Assembly (NCBI RefSeq): GCF_003182275.1
Contig: NZ_QGTR01000001.1
Span: 844,130 to 908,129 of the forward strand
Reading direction: 5' to 3'
From: Hoeflea marina
GTDB lineage: Bacteria > Pseudomonadota > Alphaproteobacteria > Rhizobiales > Rhizobiaceae
Length of the DNA: 64,000 bases
Shown here: piece after piece, positions 52,864 to 60,700 of the stretch
Layout of the letters: the number at the start of each line of letters is the position of its first letter
Numbering within the stretch: position 1 is the first letter of the stretch
The notes under the pieces: generated by a model
Databases searched by the model: none
What the model saw: the letters and a program-made list of their open reading frames with translations, nothing else
Told to the model about the DNA's origin: nothing
Position numbers and translations under genes: made by a program

Positions 52864-52911
52864 GGTTTCAGCGCTTTGGTGCAATCGCGCGGCAGAAATT
52901 TTGGGTTAGGC
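52864..52911 (+). repeat. Dispersed repeat family B, copy 1
   Basis: TTTCAGCGCTTTGGTGCAAT...CGGCAGAAATT...GGGTTAGG resembles the units at 53015-53062 and 53456-53509 (opposite strand). Shared order: TTCAGCG, GCA, GCGC, GAAATT, then GG.T(G)AGG. Confidence 0.5.
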
Positions 52912-53014
52912 ATATTCCGGATGCGTCCGGCCCCCCTCACCAACAAAATCTACAGCTTGGCCCTGCGGTCCAAGACTGTGATTTTGTATCCTCTCCCTTG
53001 GTGGGAGAGGAAGC

Positions 53015-53062
53015 AATTTCAGCGTCTTAACGCAGTTAAGCGCTAGAAATTGCAGGTGAGGA
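53015..53062 (+). repeat. Dispersed repeat family B, copy 2
   Basis: AATTTCAGCGTCTTAACGCA...GCTAGAAATTGCAGGTGAGG is the second unit of the family. AATTTC and GAAATT at its ends make it partly palindromic. Confidence 0.5.
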
Positions 53063-53319
53063 GGTCGTCCGCGCGCCGCATGGTCTTCGGGCTCCGCGCC
53101 TTCACTTAGGTTCCCGCCGCCAACACGGGCGAGCCTATCCGAAATGTTGACAGTGAGGGGCTGAGTGAAGATTCGGAGCAGGATTGCATATGCCGCCTCC
53201 TCCACACCGTCACCCCGGCCCCTCCTGAGGTGCTCGCGCAGCGAGCCTCGAAGGGCGGGGTCCAGAGACCCACGCGTCCGCGCGGTGAGAGACTCCCTGC
53301 TTGCGGACGGTCCGAAAGA

Positions 53320-53400
53320 GTCTCCCGGCTCGCGGACGCGAGCCGCTGGATGCCGGGTCGAGCCCGGCATGACGGAGGAGAGGGTGTCGCCAGACATCAG
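53320..53400 (+). repeat. Dispersed intergenic repeat, family A, copy 3
   Basis: TCTCCCGGCTCGCGGACGCG...GATGCCGGGTCGAGCCCGGC...ATGACGGAGGAGAG...CAGACATCAG matches copy 1 (33712-33791) over its whole length and copy 2 (42931-42992) in part. The core GCCGGGTCGAGCCCGGC is palindromic. Confidence 0.75.
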
Positions 53401-53455
53401 GCGTCGGCGTGCGGCTGGAGCCGCCGTCAAAGGGCGAGGGGCCAGGCGGCGCGCC

Positions 53456-53509
53456 CCCCTCACCTTCAATTCCTGCCGCGCAACTGCATCAAGATCCCGA
53501 CGCTGAAGG
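53456..53509 (-). repeat. Dispersed repeat family B, copy 3
   Basis: On the minus strand it reads CTTCAGCGTCGGGATCTTG, then TGCAGTTGCGCGGCAGGAAT and GAAGGTGAGGGG, aligning with copies 1 and 2 of the family, in opposite orientation. Confidence 0.5.
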
Positions 53510-53544
53510 CGGCTCGGCCGATCACTGTCCGGAGCGGAAGACGA

Positions 53545-53790
53545 TCAAGACCGGGGCGATACCGGCTGCCGCGCGAACAGTTTGCGGAACAGCTCCTCCG
53601 ACCGGCGCAGCCCCTCGTCGGTCAGCAGAAGGGACTTCGACCTGTTCGCCGGGTCGTCGATCAGGCCTTTCCGATGCAGCCGATCCGTCGTCCCCCAGTC
53701 AAACCCCTTCCAGGCCCAATACCCGTCGTGCAGCGTCAGCCACAGGAGCGCCAGCACCGCGTCGTCAACCTTGTCCTCATCGATCTCCAT
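53545..53790 (-). CDS. DUF6429 family protein
   Basis: An 81-residue protein matching a small conserved family of unknown role: MEIDEDKVDDAVLALLWLTL, then GFDWGTTDRLHRKGLIDDP and LTDEGLRRSEELFRKLFARQ. The arrangement suggests a winged-helix-like fold (MarR-like spacing of DRLHRKGLI and LTDEG), which is inference. The start at 53790 aligns with the family; the frame continues upstream. Confidence 0.8.
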   Translation of the reverse strand: MEIDEDKVDDAVLALLWLTLHDGYWAWKGFDWGTTDRLHRKGLIDDPANRSKSLLLTDEGLRRSEELFRKLFARQPVSPRS

Positions 53791-53895
53791 CGTTGCGGCC
53801 CACCTGTTCAACAGCAAATCGCACGGGATAATCACCCAAATCAACGCAACGTGCAATCGCTCGGAAAGACCGACTGGGTGCTCCCGACCGACACG

Positions 53896-54663
53896 TCACA
53901 GCGACGCGGTGATGCCGCCGTCGACATAGAGCACGGTGCCGTTGACGAAGGACGAGGCCTCCGAGGAGAGGAAGATGCAGGCGCCGACCAGTTCCTCGAC
54001 CCGGCCCCAGCGGCCGGCGGGGGTTCGTTTCGCCAGCCAGGCGCTGAAGTCCGGATCCTTGACCAGCGCGGCGTTGAGCGGCGTGTCGAAATAGCCCGGC
54101 GCCAGTCCGTTGCACTGCAGGCCGTGCCGGGCCCAGTCGGTCGCCATGCCCTTGGTCAGGTTCGCCACCGCGCCCTTGGTCGCGGTGTAGGCCGCGATTC
54201 CCGGCCGCGCCAGCGCCGTCTGCACCGAGCAGATGTTGACGATCTTGCCGGCGCCGCGGCCGATCATGTGGCGCGCCACCGCCTGGCCGACATGAAACAC
54301 GCTCGCCACATTGGTCTGCATGAGCCTCTCGAAGGCGTCGGCGGGAAAATCCTCGAGCGGGGCGCGGTGCTGCATGCCCGCATTGTTGACCAGGATGTCG
54401 ATCGGCCCGGTGCCGGCCTCGAGCCCGTCCACCGCCGCGCGCACCGCGTCGTGGTCGGTAACGTCGAACACCAGCCGGTCGACCCGGCCGCCCTCGTCGC
54501 GCAACTGGGCTGCGGCGACCTCGAGCTTGCCCCCGTCGCGGCCGTTGAGCACGATTTCGGCGCCCGCCTGCATCAGGCCGCGCGCCAGCGCCAGGCCGAT
54601 GCCCTGCGACGACCCAGTCACCAGCGCCCGCCTGCCGGCTAGACTGAAAAGATCCGTGCTCAT
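53896..54663 (-). CDS. SDR family oxidoreductase, gluconate 5-dehydrogenase-like
   Basis: A 255-residue short-chain dehydrogenase. The ATG at 54663 follows GGGAGG by 8 bases. Cofactor motif TGSSQGIGLALARGL, NNAGMQH, catalytic serine in NICSVQTA, and YxxxK in AYTATKGAVANL are all present, with the C-terminal GTVLYVDGGITASL. The pattern fits gluconate 5-dehydrogenase (IdnO) or 2-deoxygluconate dehydrogenases, which interconvert sugar acids in the cytoplasm. Substrate assignment is tentative. No kinase or transporter for gluconate is nearby. Confidence 0.85.
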   Translation of the reverse strand: MSTDLFSLAGRRALVTGSSQGIGLALARGLMQAGAEIVLNGRDGGKLEVAAAQLRDEGGRVDRLVFDVTDHDAVRAAVDGLEAGTGPIDILVNNAGMQHRAPLEDFPADAFERLMQTNVASVFHVGQAVARHMIGRGAGKIVNICSVQTALARPGIAAYTATKGAVANLTKGMATDWARHGLQCNGLAPGYFDTPLNAALVKDPDFSAWLAKRTPAGRWGRVEELVGACIFLSSEASSFVNGTVLYVDGGITASL

Positions 54664-54967
54664 CGACTGTCCTCCCTGCGGACGCGGCTTCATTGCCGCC
54701 CTCAAGCCAGAGCAGAGGCCGCGGCCCAAGGCAAGCCCCGGTGCGGCGCGCGGCGGCCGGAGCCGATTGACTGGAACGATCCGCGGCCGAGGCGGTTGGG
54801 GTATGGAGACCAGATTCACCGCAATCGTTCTTGATCTGGCGCATTTCCTGCGACGAAGTGAAATTCACTTGGTCTGGAAATGCTCCAGGTGGCCCATGCG
54901 GGCATGCGGCCGGAAGCTGGCCGGCAGGGAATGCCGCACTGCTCTGCGCGATTGAGCAAGGTTGACC
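54664..54967. other. Divergent intergenic region with a palindromic repeat
   Basis: About 304 bases between the SDR and AI-2E permease start codons. They contain copy 2 of the GACGAAGTGA palindrome; otherwise no gene or RNA was recognised. Confidence 0.5.
54852..54874. repeat. Palindromic intergenic repeat, copy 2 (GACGAAGTGA family)
   Basis: GACGAAGTGAA and TTCACTTGGTC form a palindrome with one mismatch in the right arm. Together with flanks (GCATTTCCTGC before, TGGAAATGCTC after) it parallels 17935-17957. Confidence 0.7.
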
Positions 54968-56026
54968 ATGACTGAAGCACCCGAAAGAACGCAGCGCTGG
55001 GACCCCGGAAGCCCGACCAACCGCCGCCGGATTTCCGTCGGCGTCGTCGTCGTCACGCTGGCTCTCTTGCTGATCCTGTTGCCCGGCACGCTGTTGCTGA
55101 TCTTCGCGGGGCTGCTGCTGGCGGTGCTGCTGCGGACCTGCGGCGGCGGCGTCGCCCACGCGCTGCGGATTCCGCCGGTCTGGGGCGTAGCGCTGTTCCT
55201 GGTGGCGGCGATCGCCGCCGTCACTCTCGCCGGCATGGCGCTCGCGCCCTCGATCTCGACCCAGATCGACGCATTGTGGCGGCAGATCCCGAGTTCCTTG
55301 GACGTCATCCGCAAGCGCGCCGAAGACTATGCCTGGGCCGAAACCCTCATCGACCGGATCGGCTCGCAGGACCTGGAGCAGTTCGCATCGCGAGGCGCCG
55401 CCACCTCGGCGGTGACGTCTGCCTTCGGCTATGTCGGCAACACCGTCATTGTCATCTTCATTGCCATCTACGGGGCGCTCGACCCGGGAACCTACCGCCG
55501 CGGATGTCTGGCGCTGTTCGCTCCCTCCCTTCGGCCCCGGGTCGGCGAGGTGCTGTCGCGCTCGGTCGCGACGCTGCAGCAGTGGCTTATGGCCAAACTC
55601 ATCGCCATGACGGTGGTCGGCGTTCTAACCGGGGTCGGGCTCTGGTTCGTCGGCATTCCTCTCGCCCTGGTGCTCGGCCTGATCGCGGGCCTGCTTGCCT
55701 TCATCCCCAATCTCGGCCCGGTGATCGCCGCGGTGCCGGGGCTGCTGCTCGCCCTGCCGCAGGGCTCTCACACCCTGCTTCTGGTGCTCGGCGTGTATCT
55801 CGCAGTGCAGACGCTCGAAAGCTATGTGATCACGCCCATCATCCAGCAACAACGCGTGTCGCTGCCGCCGCTGCTGGTCATCTCCGCGCAGCTCGTGTTC
55901 GGTTCGCTTTTCGGGCTCATCGGCCTGGCGCTCGCCACGCCACTGGCGGCGCTGGCGATCCGGCTCACCGACGACCTCTACGTCAAGGCCTATCTGGAGG
56001 GCGACCCGCCGGAGGGGCTTGGCTGA
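54968..56026 (+). CDS. AI-2E family transporter (permease)
   Basis: A 352-residue membrane protein of the AI-2E (PerM/TqsA/UPF0118) family. The ATG at 54968 has AAGG six bases before it. Hydrophobic segments near the N terminus are followed by the cytoplasmic/periplasmic alpha-helical part (IDALWRQIPSSLDVIRKRA) and the C-terminal signature LIAGLLAFIPNLGPVIAAVPGLLLAL. Family members export AI-2 or act as sodium/proton antiporters; the function here is unknown. Confidence 0.88.
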   Translation: MTEAPERTQRWDPGSPTNRRRISVGVVVVTLALLLILLPGTLLLIFAGLLLAVLLRTCGGGVAHALRIPPVWGVALFLVAAIAAVTLAGMALAPSISTQIDALWRQIPSSLDVIRKRAEDYAWAETLIDRIGSQDLEQFASRGAATSAVTSAFGYVGNTVIVIFIAIYGALDPGTYRRGCLALFAPSLRPRVGEVLSRSVATLQQWLMAKLIAMTVVGVLTGVGLWFVGIPLALVLGLIAGLLAFIPNLGPVIAAVPGLLLALPQGSHTLLLVLGVYLAVQTLESYVITPIIQQQRVSLPPLLVISAQLVFGSLFGLIGLALATPLAALAIRLTDDLYVKAYLEGDPPEGLG

Positions 56027-56071
56027 GCCCACTCGCCCGTGCCGCGCTTGCGGCCGTGACCCCGCCCGGCC

Positions 56072-56386
56072 TCACGACAGAAGCGGCGCCCCAGATCTGA
56101 CGGCGAGCAGGATCGCGCCGAGGGCGGCCACGAGCTGCAGCCCGACGATGACATGGAGCCGGGTACTGAACGGCTGCTTGCGCGTCTTGTGACGGAAAAG
56201 CGAGCGGCCGAGCAGCATGGCCGGCGAGCCGCCGAGTGCGGCAACCGTCAACAGCCGCCGCTCCGGCACCCGCCGTTCACCGCGCCGGGCGCAACGCTTG
56301 TCCCAGCCGAAGAGGCCCAGCCCCGTCAGGTTGACCGCCAGGCCATAAGCCACAACACCGAAAAGCATGCCGCACCATTCCTTCAT
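56072..56386 (-). CDS. DUF1294 family membrane protein
   Basis: A protein of about 104 residues with the DUF1294 signature: FGWDKRCARRGERRVPERRL, TVAALGGSPAMLLGRSLFRH and KTRKQPF. It has a hydrophobic helix before the signature and another at the C terminus. ATG 56386 (MKEWCG) is used; ATG 56368 (MLFGVV), preceded by AAGGA, is equally possible. Family function is unknown. Convergent with the AI-2E permease gene. Confidence 0.8.
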   Translation of the reverse strand: MKEWCGMLFGVVAYGLAVNLTGLGLFGWDKRCARRGERRVPERRLLTVAALGGSPAMLLGRSLFRHKTRKQPFSTRLHVIVGLQLVAALGAILLAVRSGAPLLS

Positions 56387-56534
56387 ATCACGGCGTCTGC
56401 AACAGGCGTACGCGCCATTCGCGCGGATGCCCGCGCCGGGCTCAGCTGTCGCATGCGAGCGGTCCGATGTCATGGGGTCGCAACCGAAGAAAGGCCGTTG
56501 CCGCGCCCTGCCCGCAGCGGCCCCCGAGGTCGGC

Positions 56535-57695
56535 TCAGAAGCCGGCGCCTTCCTCCTGCAGCGGCTGCAGGCTGCCGTTCTCGATCCGGTAAACGATGTG
56601 CCGCCGCTCGATGCTGCCGTCGGCACGGAACCGGAACAGCCCGGTGAGCGCGCGGAAGCCCCTGGGCGATTGCAGCGCGGCCGCCGTGATCGCCCCGTCG
56701 CCGCCTGCCCCGAGCAACGCCGCGGCAATCGCCACGGTGTCATAGCCGATGCCGGCATCCCGGCTTGGGGAACGGTGGAAGCGCGCCGCAAAGCGGCTGT
56801 CGATCACGCCCGCCGCCATCGGCGCCGGCCGCGCCACGATCAGGCCCTGCGCCGACGGCCGCGCATACATTGCCTGCGGGAGGTCCGTCGTGGCAATTGC
56901 CGTGGCCACCGCATTGCCGAGCCGGCCGGCGGCCAGCGTGTCGATGACGGATCCGGCGGCCTCGGTTCGCCCGAGCACGATCGCCGCCTGCGCCACCGCG
57001 AAGGCGGGCTTGTGGCTGAGGAGCGCCTCCAGAACGCCGGCCGCGGCGCCGTCAGGATAGGGCGCAAGCGCCAGCACCTTGCCCGAAAGGGCGGCGATGC
57101 CACGCTGCAGCCGCGCCAGATCCCCGGCCGGCTGGCTCCGGGGGTGGATGATGACAAAGTCCGTCTGCCGCGCGGCAATGGCCGCCCGCGCGCCCTCAAG
57201 CGCGCTGTCGACGGCATCGGAATAAAGCGTCCAGACGCCGGCGGCGGCGATGGCGCCATTGCGGGCGAGCGCGAGCACGGGCGGCCGCTGCGCGGCGTCG
57301 AGCGCCGCCACGGCCCGACCGTGGTCGCTGCCCACCGGGCCGACGATCAGACGCGCGCCTGCGGCCTGCGCGGCCCGGGCCTGGGCCTCCACCTGCGTCG
57401 CGCTGTCCGCCCCCTCGAACACGGTGAGCGAGAACTTGCCGCCGCCCAGATCATCGAGCGCCAGCGCCGCGCCGTCGCGCACGTCGCTGACGTTGACCGC
57501 CGGATCCTCGGAGGCAGGGCGCGAGAGGATCAGCGCGATGCGGATCGGTCCTGAGCCGATGGATTGCACACTGGGCGTGCTCCGCGCCGCATTGCCCGCG
57601 TCCTGCACGGCGAGGACATCCCCGGGGCCCGCCGCCTGGCAGGCCGCGAGCGCGGCGCAGGCCATGGCGATGAGGATCGGTCTCAGCCGGCCCAT
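56535..57695 (-). CDS. LppC-like / branched-chain-binding lipoprotein (penicillin-binding protein activator)
   Basis: A 386-residue lipoprotein with lipobox CAALAAC (cysteine at about 19), so it is anchored to a membrane. The rest is a periplasmic-binding-protein type I fold: IRIALILSRPASEDP, ARAAQAAGARLIVGPVGSDH and DAGIGYDTVAIAAALLGAG. It matches the penicillin-binding-protein activator (LpoA/LppC-like) group in Rhizobiales, often annotated next to a 16S rRNA methyltransferase (rsmI), which is not seen here. Role in peptidoglycan synthesis is by family only. Confidence 0.75.
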   Translation of the reverse strand: MGRLRPILIAMACAALAACQAAGPGDVLAVQDAGNAARSTPSVQSIGSGPIRIALILSRPASEDPAVNVSDVRDGAALALDDLGGGKFSLTVFEGADSATQVEAQARAAQAAGARLIVGPVGSDHGRAVAALDAAQRPPVLALARNGAIAAAGVWTLYSDAVDSALEGARAAIAARQTDFVIIHPRSQPAGDLARLQRGIAALSGKVLALAPYPDGAAAGVLEALLSHKPAFAVAQAAIVLGRTEAAGSVIDTLAAGRLGNAVATAIATTDLPQAMYARPSAQGLIVARPAPMAAGVIDSRFAARFHRSPSRDAGIGYDTVAIAAALLGAGGDGAITAAALQSPRGFRALTGLFRFRADGSIERRHIVYRIENGSLQPLQEEGAGF

Positions 57696-57738
57696 GACCG
57701 ATGTTCCTCCGGCGGTCCACTCCATCGCTCGCACTGGG

Positions 57739-60700
57739 TCACAGCACGACATTGTGGGTGTCATCGAGCACGATTGTCAGGGTGTTGACCGGCGGCGCGG
57801 TCTGGAAACTGGCGATGTCGACGAAGCTGTCGCCGCCGCCGTCGATGTCCACCTGCAGCGTGGAGCCGCTCAGGCGCACAAAGTCGGCGGAACTCTCGAA
57901 GGCATTGGCGGGCAGCAGCGCCGAAAGGTCGATCACATCGCCCTGTCCGCCATTGTAGTCGGTGATCAGGTCCTTGATCGACAGGCTGGCATCGGCGAGC
58001 GCTGTTGCATCGAAGACGAAGCGGTCGGCGCCGGCGCCTCCGTTCAGCGTGTCGAAGCCCGCCCCGCCGTAGAGGATGTCATTGCCGGAGCCGCCATAAA
58101 GAAAGTCGTTGCCCGCATCGCCGTAGAGGATGTCGGCATCAGCTTCGCCATAGAGAGTATCATCGCCGGTGCCGCCCGAAAGGATGTCGAACCCGTCGCC
58201 GCCAAAGAGCATGTCGATGCCGCTGCCGCCCACCAGCGCGTCGTCGCCGCTCGATGTGGAATTTTCCGTGCTGGCGCCGCCATAGAGAATGTCGTTGCCA
58301 GCGCCGCCGTCGATGAAATCGTTGCCCGCGCCGCCGGCAAGCGTATCGCCTCCGCCCATGCCGTACAGGGCATCGTCGCCGCTGCCGCCATTCATTAGAT
58401 TTACGCCGGACTGGCCGATCAGCACGTCGATGCCGCTACCTGCATTGGCCAAGGTGCTGGGATTGGCACCGGTGAAGGTCACCACGTCATGGTAATTGTC
58501 GCTTCGGGAAAAAAGCGTTCCGGCGCTGCCGTTGCCGCTCACCGTCTCCTGATTGTACCCATCATCGGGCAGCACAGTCAGCGCGATCAATGTGGCCATG
58601 GTCGAGATGCCGTCGGTCGCCGTCACCCGGTAGAAATAGTTCCCAGCCTGGCTGTTGTTGGGGTTGCCGGAGATGGTGCCGTTGTTGATGCCGAGCCATC
58701 CGGCATTCGCCGGAGCGCTCAGCAGCTGGTAGCTGTAGGTCAACGGGCCGCTGCCGCCGCCGAAAAGCGAGGCGGCATTGAAGTTGACGGTCGAGGGCGA
58801 GGACGAGTTCTTCGAAATCGCATAGCGGCCAGAAGCGCTGGCCGTGTCGCTGACTGTGATCGGCGCATTCACCTCGTTCGAGCCGTTGATGGTCACGTCG
58901 ATCACCCTGCTGGCAGTACCGTCAAAGCTGGTGACGGTCAGCTGATCGTGCCGGGTCTCGCCCGTGTTGAGCGCCTGGACATTGCCCGCGGCATTCGACA
59001 GCGTATAGCCCCAGACGCCGGTTGTGGAATTGAAGCTGAAGGTGCCGTAGGTGCCGGCCAATGACGCCGGCGCCTGGAAGACGTTCTGACCACTATCGAC
59101 GTCGTTGACGGTCAGCGTGCCGCCCGTGGTCAGGGTTCCGTCTTCCGTCACCGAGCCGGTATAGGGTCCGGTGATGCTGGCCGCGTCGTTGACGCCGATC
59201 ACCGTGATTGTCGCGGTCGACATCGCTGTCCCGCCCGCCCCGTCGGTGATGGTGTAGGTGAATGTGTCGGTCGAGACTTCACCCGCGTTCAGCGCCTGCA
59301 ATGCAGCCGCCTGCGTCGGATCATAGCTCACCATCCAGAGATGGTAGGAGTTGTCATAGGCGAGCGAAACCGTCGCTCCCTTGGCGCTGATGCCGCCGAC
59401 GCCGGTGATGTCCGGCAGCGTCCCCCATTCGGCCTGGTAATCGTTCGACGTCAGCATTTCGCTGACAAAAATTTTCACGCTGTCTTCATTCGGCCCGGCG
59501 GGTGTCCACTCGGCGACATAGGGCGAGGTTTCGTAGGCGGCCAGGTCGTTCCAACCCGGAGCAGCCGAACCGGGCATATAGACCTCAACGTAGTTCTCTT
59601 CATTGTTGTAGTTGTTCGGCTCGCCGGCAAGCCATGGCTGGTAGCTGCCGACAAGCTGGCCTGCTTCCGGTCCCGTCACCCAGCGCCAGACGCCCTCGGT
59701 CGTCGCATCGCTTGCCCCGCCCCACAGCGTCACGGTCCCCTGCCGGTTCATGCCGGCAATGAAATCGGCTTCCGCGGCATCGGTGATGGTGGCCAGATAC
59801 GCGCCGCTCGCCTGGGATGCCGCGCCGCTGACCGCCTGGTCGAAACTGTAGTCGCCGGCGACGAACTTGTAATAGTGTCCGTTGGCGGAGTTGAACACCC
59901 AGCCGAGACCCCCGGGCGCCATCGGCGAATAAAGCCGGTCGGGATTGGCCACCAGTTCGCTGGTGCCGTCGATGATCCCGATCGAATGGCTGACCCCGTC
60001 GAAATACACGTCGATCTGCTCGCCGACCGTGCCGTGGCCGGTGAGCACCGCTACATCCTTGAAATTGCCGGTGCCCGTCGTGTCGACCTGCAGCAGCGCG
60101 TCTGCACCCTTGTCGAGAATTCGCACATAGCTCGGCAGTTGGCCCGCCGGTATGGCCCCCGCTCCGAGCGCCGGGTCGAGCAGCGACGACAAGTCTATCC
60201 TGTCCTCGCCGACCGTGAAATCACCGATGCGGTCGACATTGGCTGCGCCGAACTCGGCAAAGCGGAACGTGTCCGCGCCGGCTCCGCCGAAGAGAGTGTC
60301 GTTGCCCTCGCCGCCGATCAGAATGTCGACCCCCGCGCCGCCGATGAGCGTGTCGTTGCCGGTGCCGCCGTCCAGCTGATCGTTGCCGGTGCCGCCATCG
60401 AGCCAGTCATTTCCGGCATCGCCATAGAGGAAATCATTGCCGCCCTCGCCGTTTACGTAGTCGTTGTCGCCGTCGCCGTGCAACGTGTCGTTGCCGTCGC
60501 CGCCGTAGATGACGTCGTTGCCGGCGCCGCCGTTGACGGTGTCGTTGCCGCCGCGGCTATTGACGAAGTCGTCACCGCCGCCGGCATTGATCGTGTCAGC
60601 GCCATTGTTGGCCCCGATCAGGTGGTTGGCGTTGCCGTTGGCGGTCGAGGACGTTCCCGTGGAGCCGGCGACCCAGACCTTGATCACCTGCGAGGCGGTC

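Larger units (their letters stand above)
52571..53544. other. Non-coding repeat-rich intergenic region (974 bases)
   Basis: No coding frame here looks protein-like. The region is a mosaic of dispersed repeats. Besides the separately listed units it holds an inverted repeat (AAAATCTACAGCTTGG with CCAAGACTGTGATTTT, 52943-52986) and a hairpin (CCTCTCCC-TTGGT-GGGAGAGG, 52990-53010). A segment CTCGCGCAGCGAGCCTCGAAGGG (53230-53252) resembles one near 51730-51760. Confidence 0.6.

Noticed and set aside
58030-60600. Regular 27-base repeats that could suggest a CRISPR array
   Set aside because: They encode in-frame GGxGxDxxx calcium-binding nonapeptides of the RTX protein and lack unique spacers.
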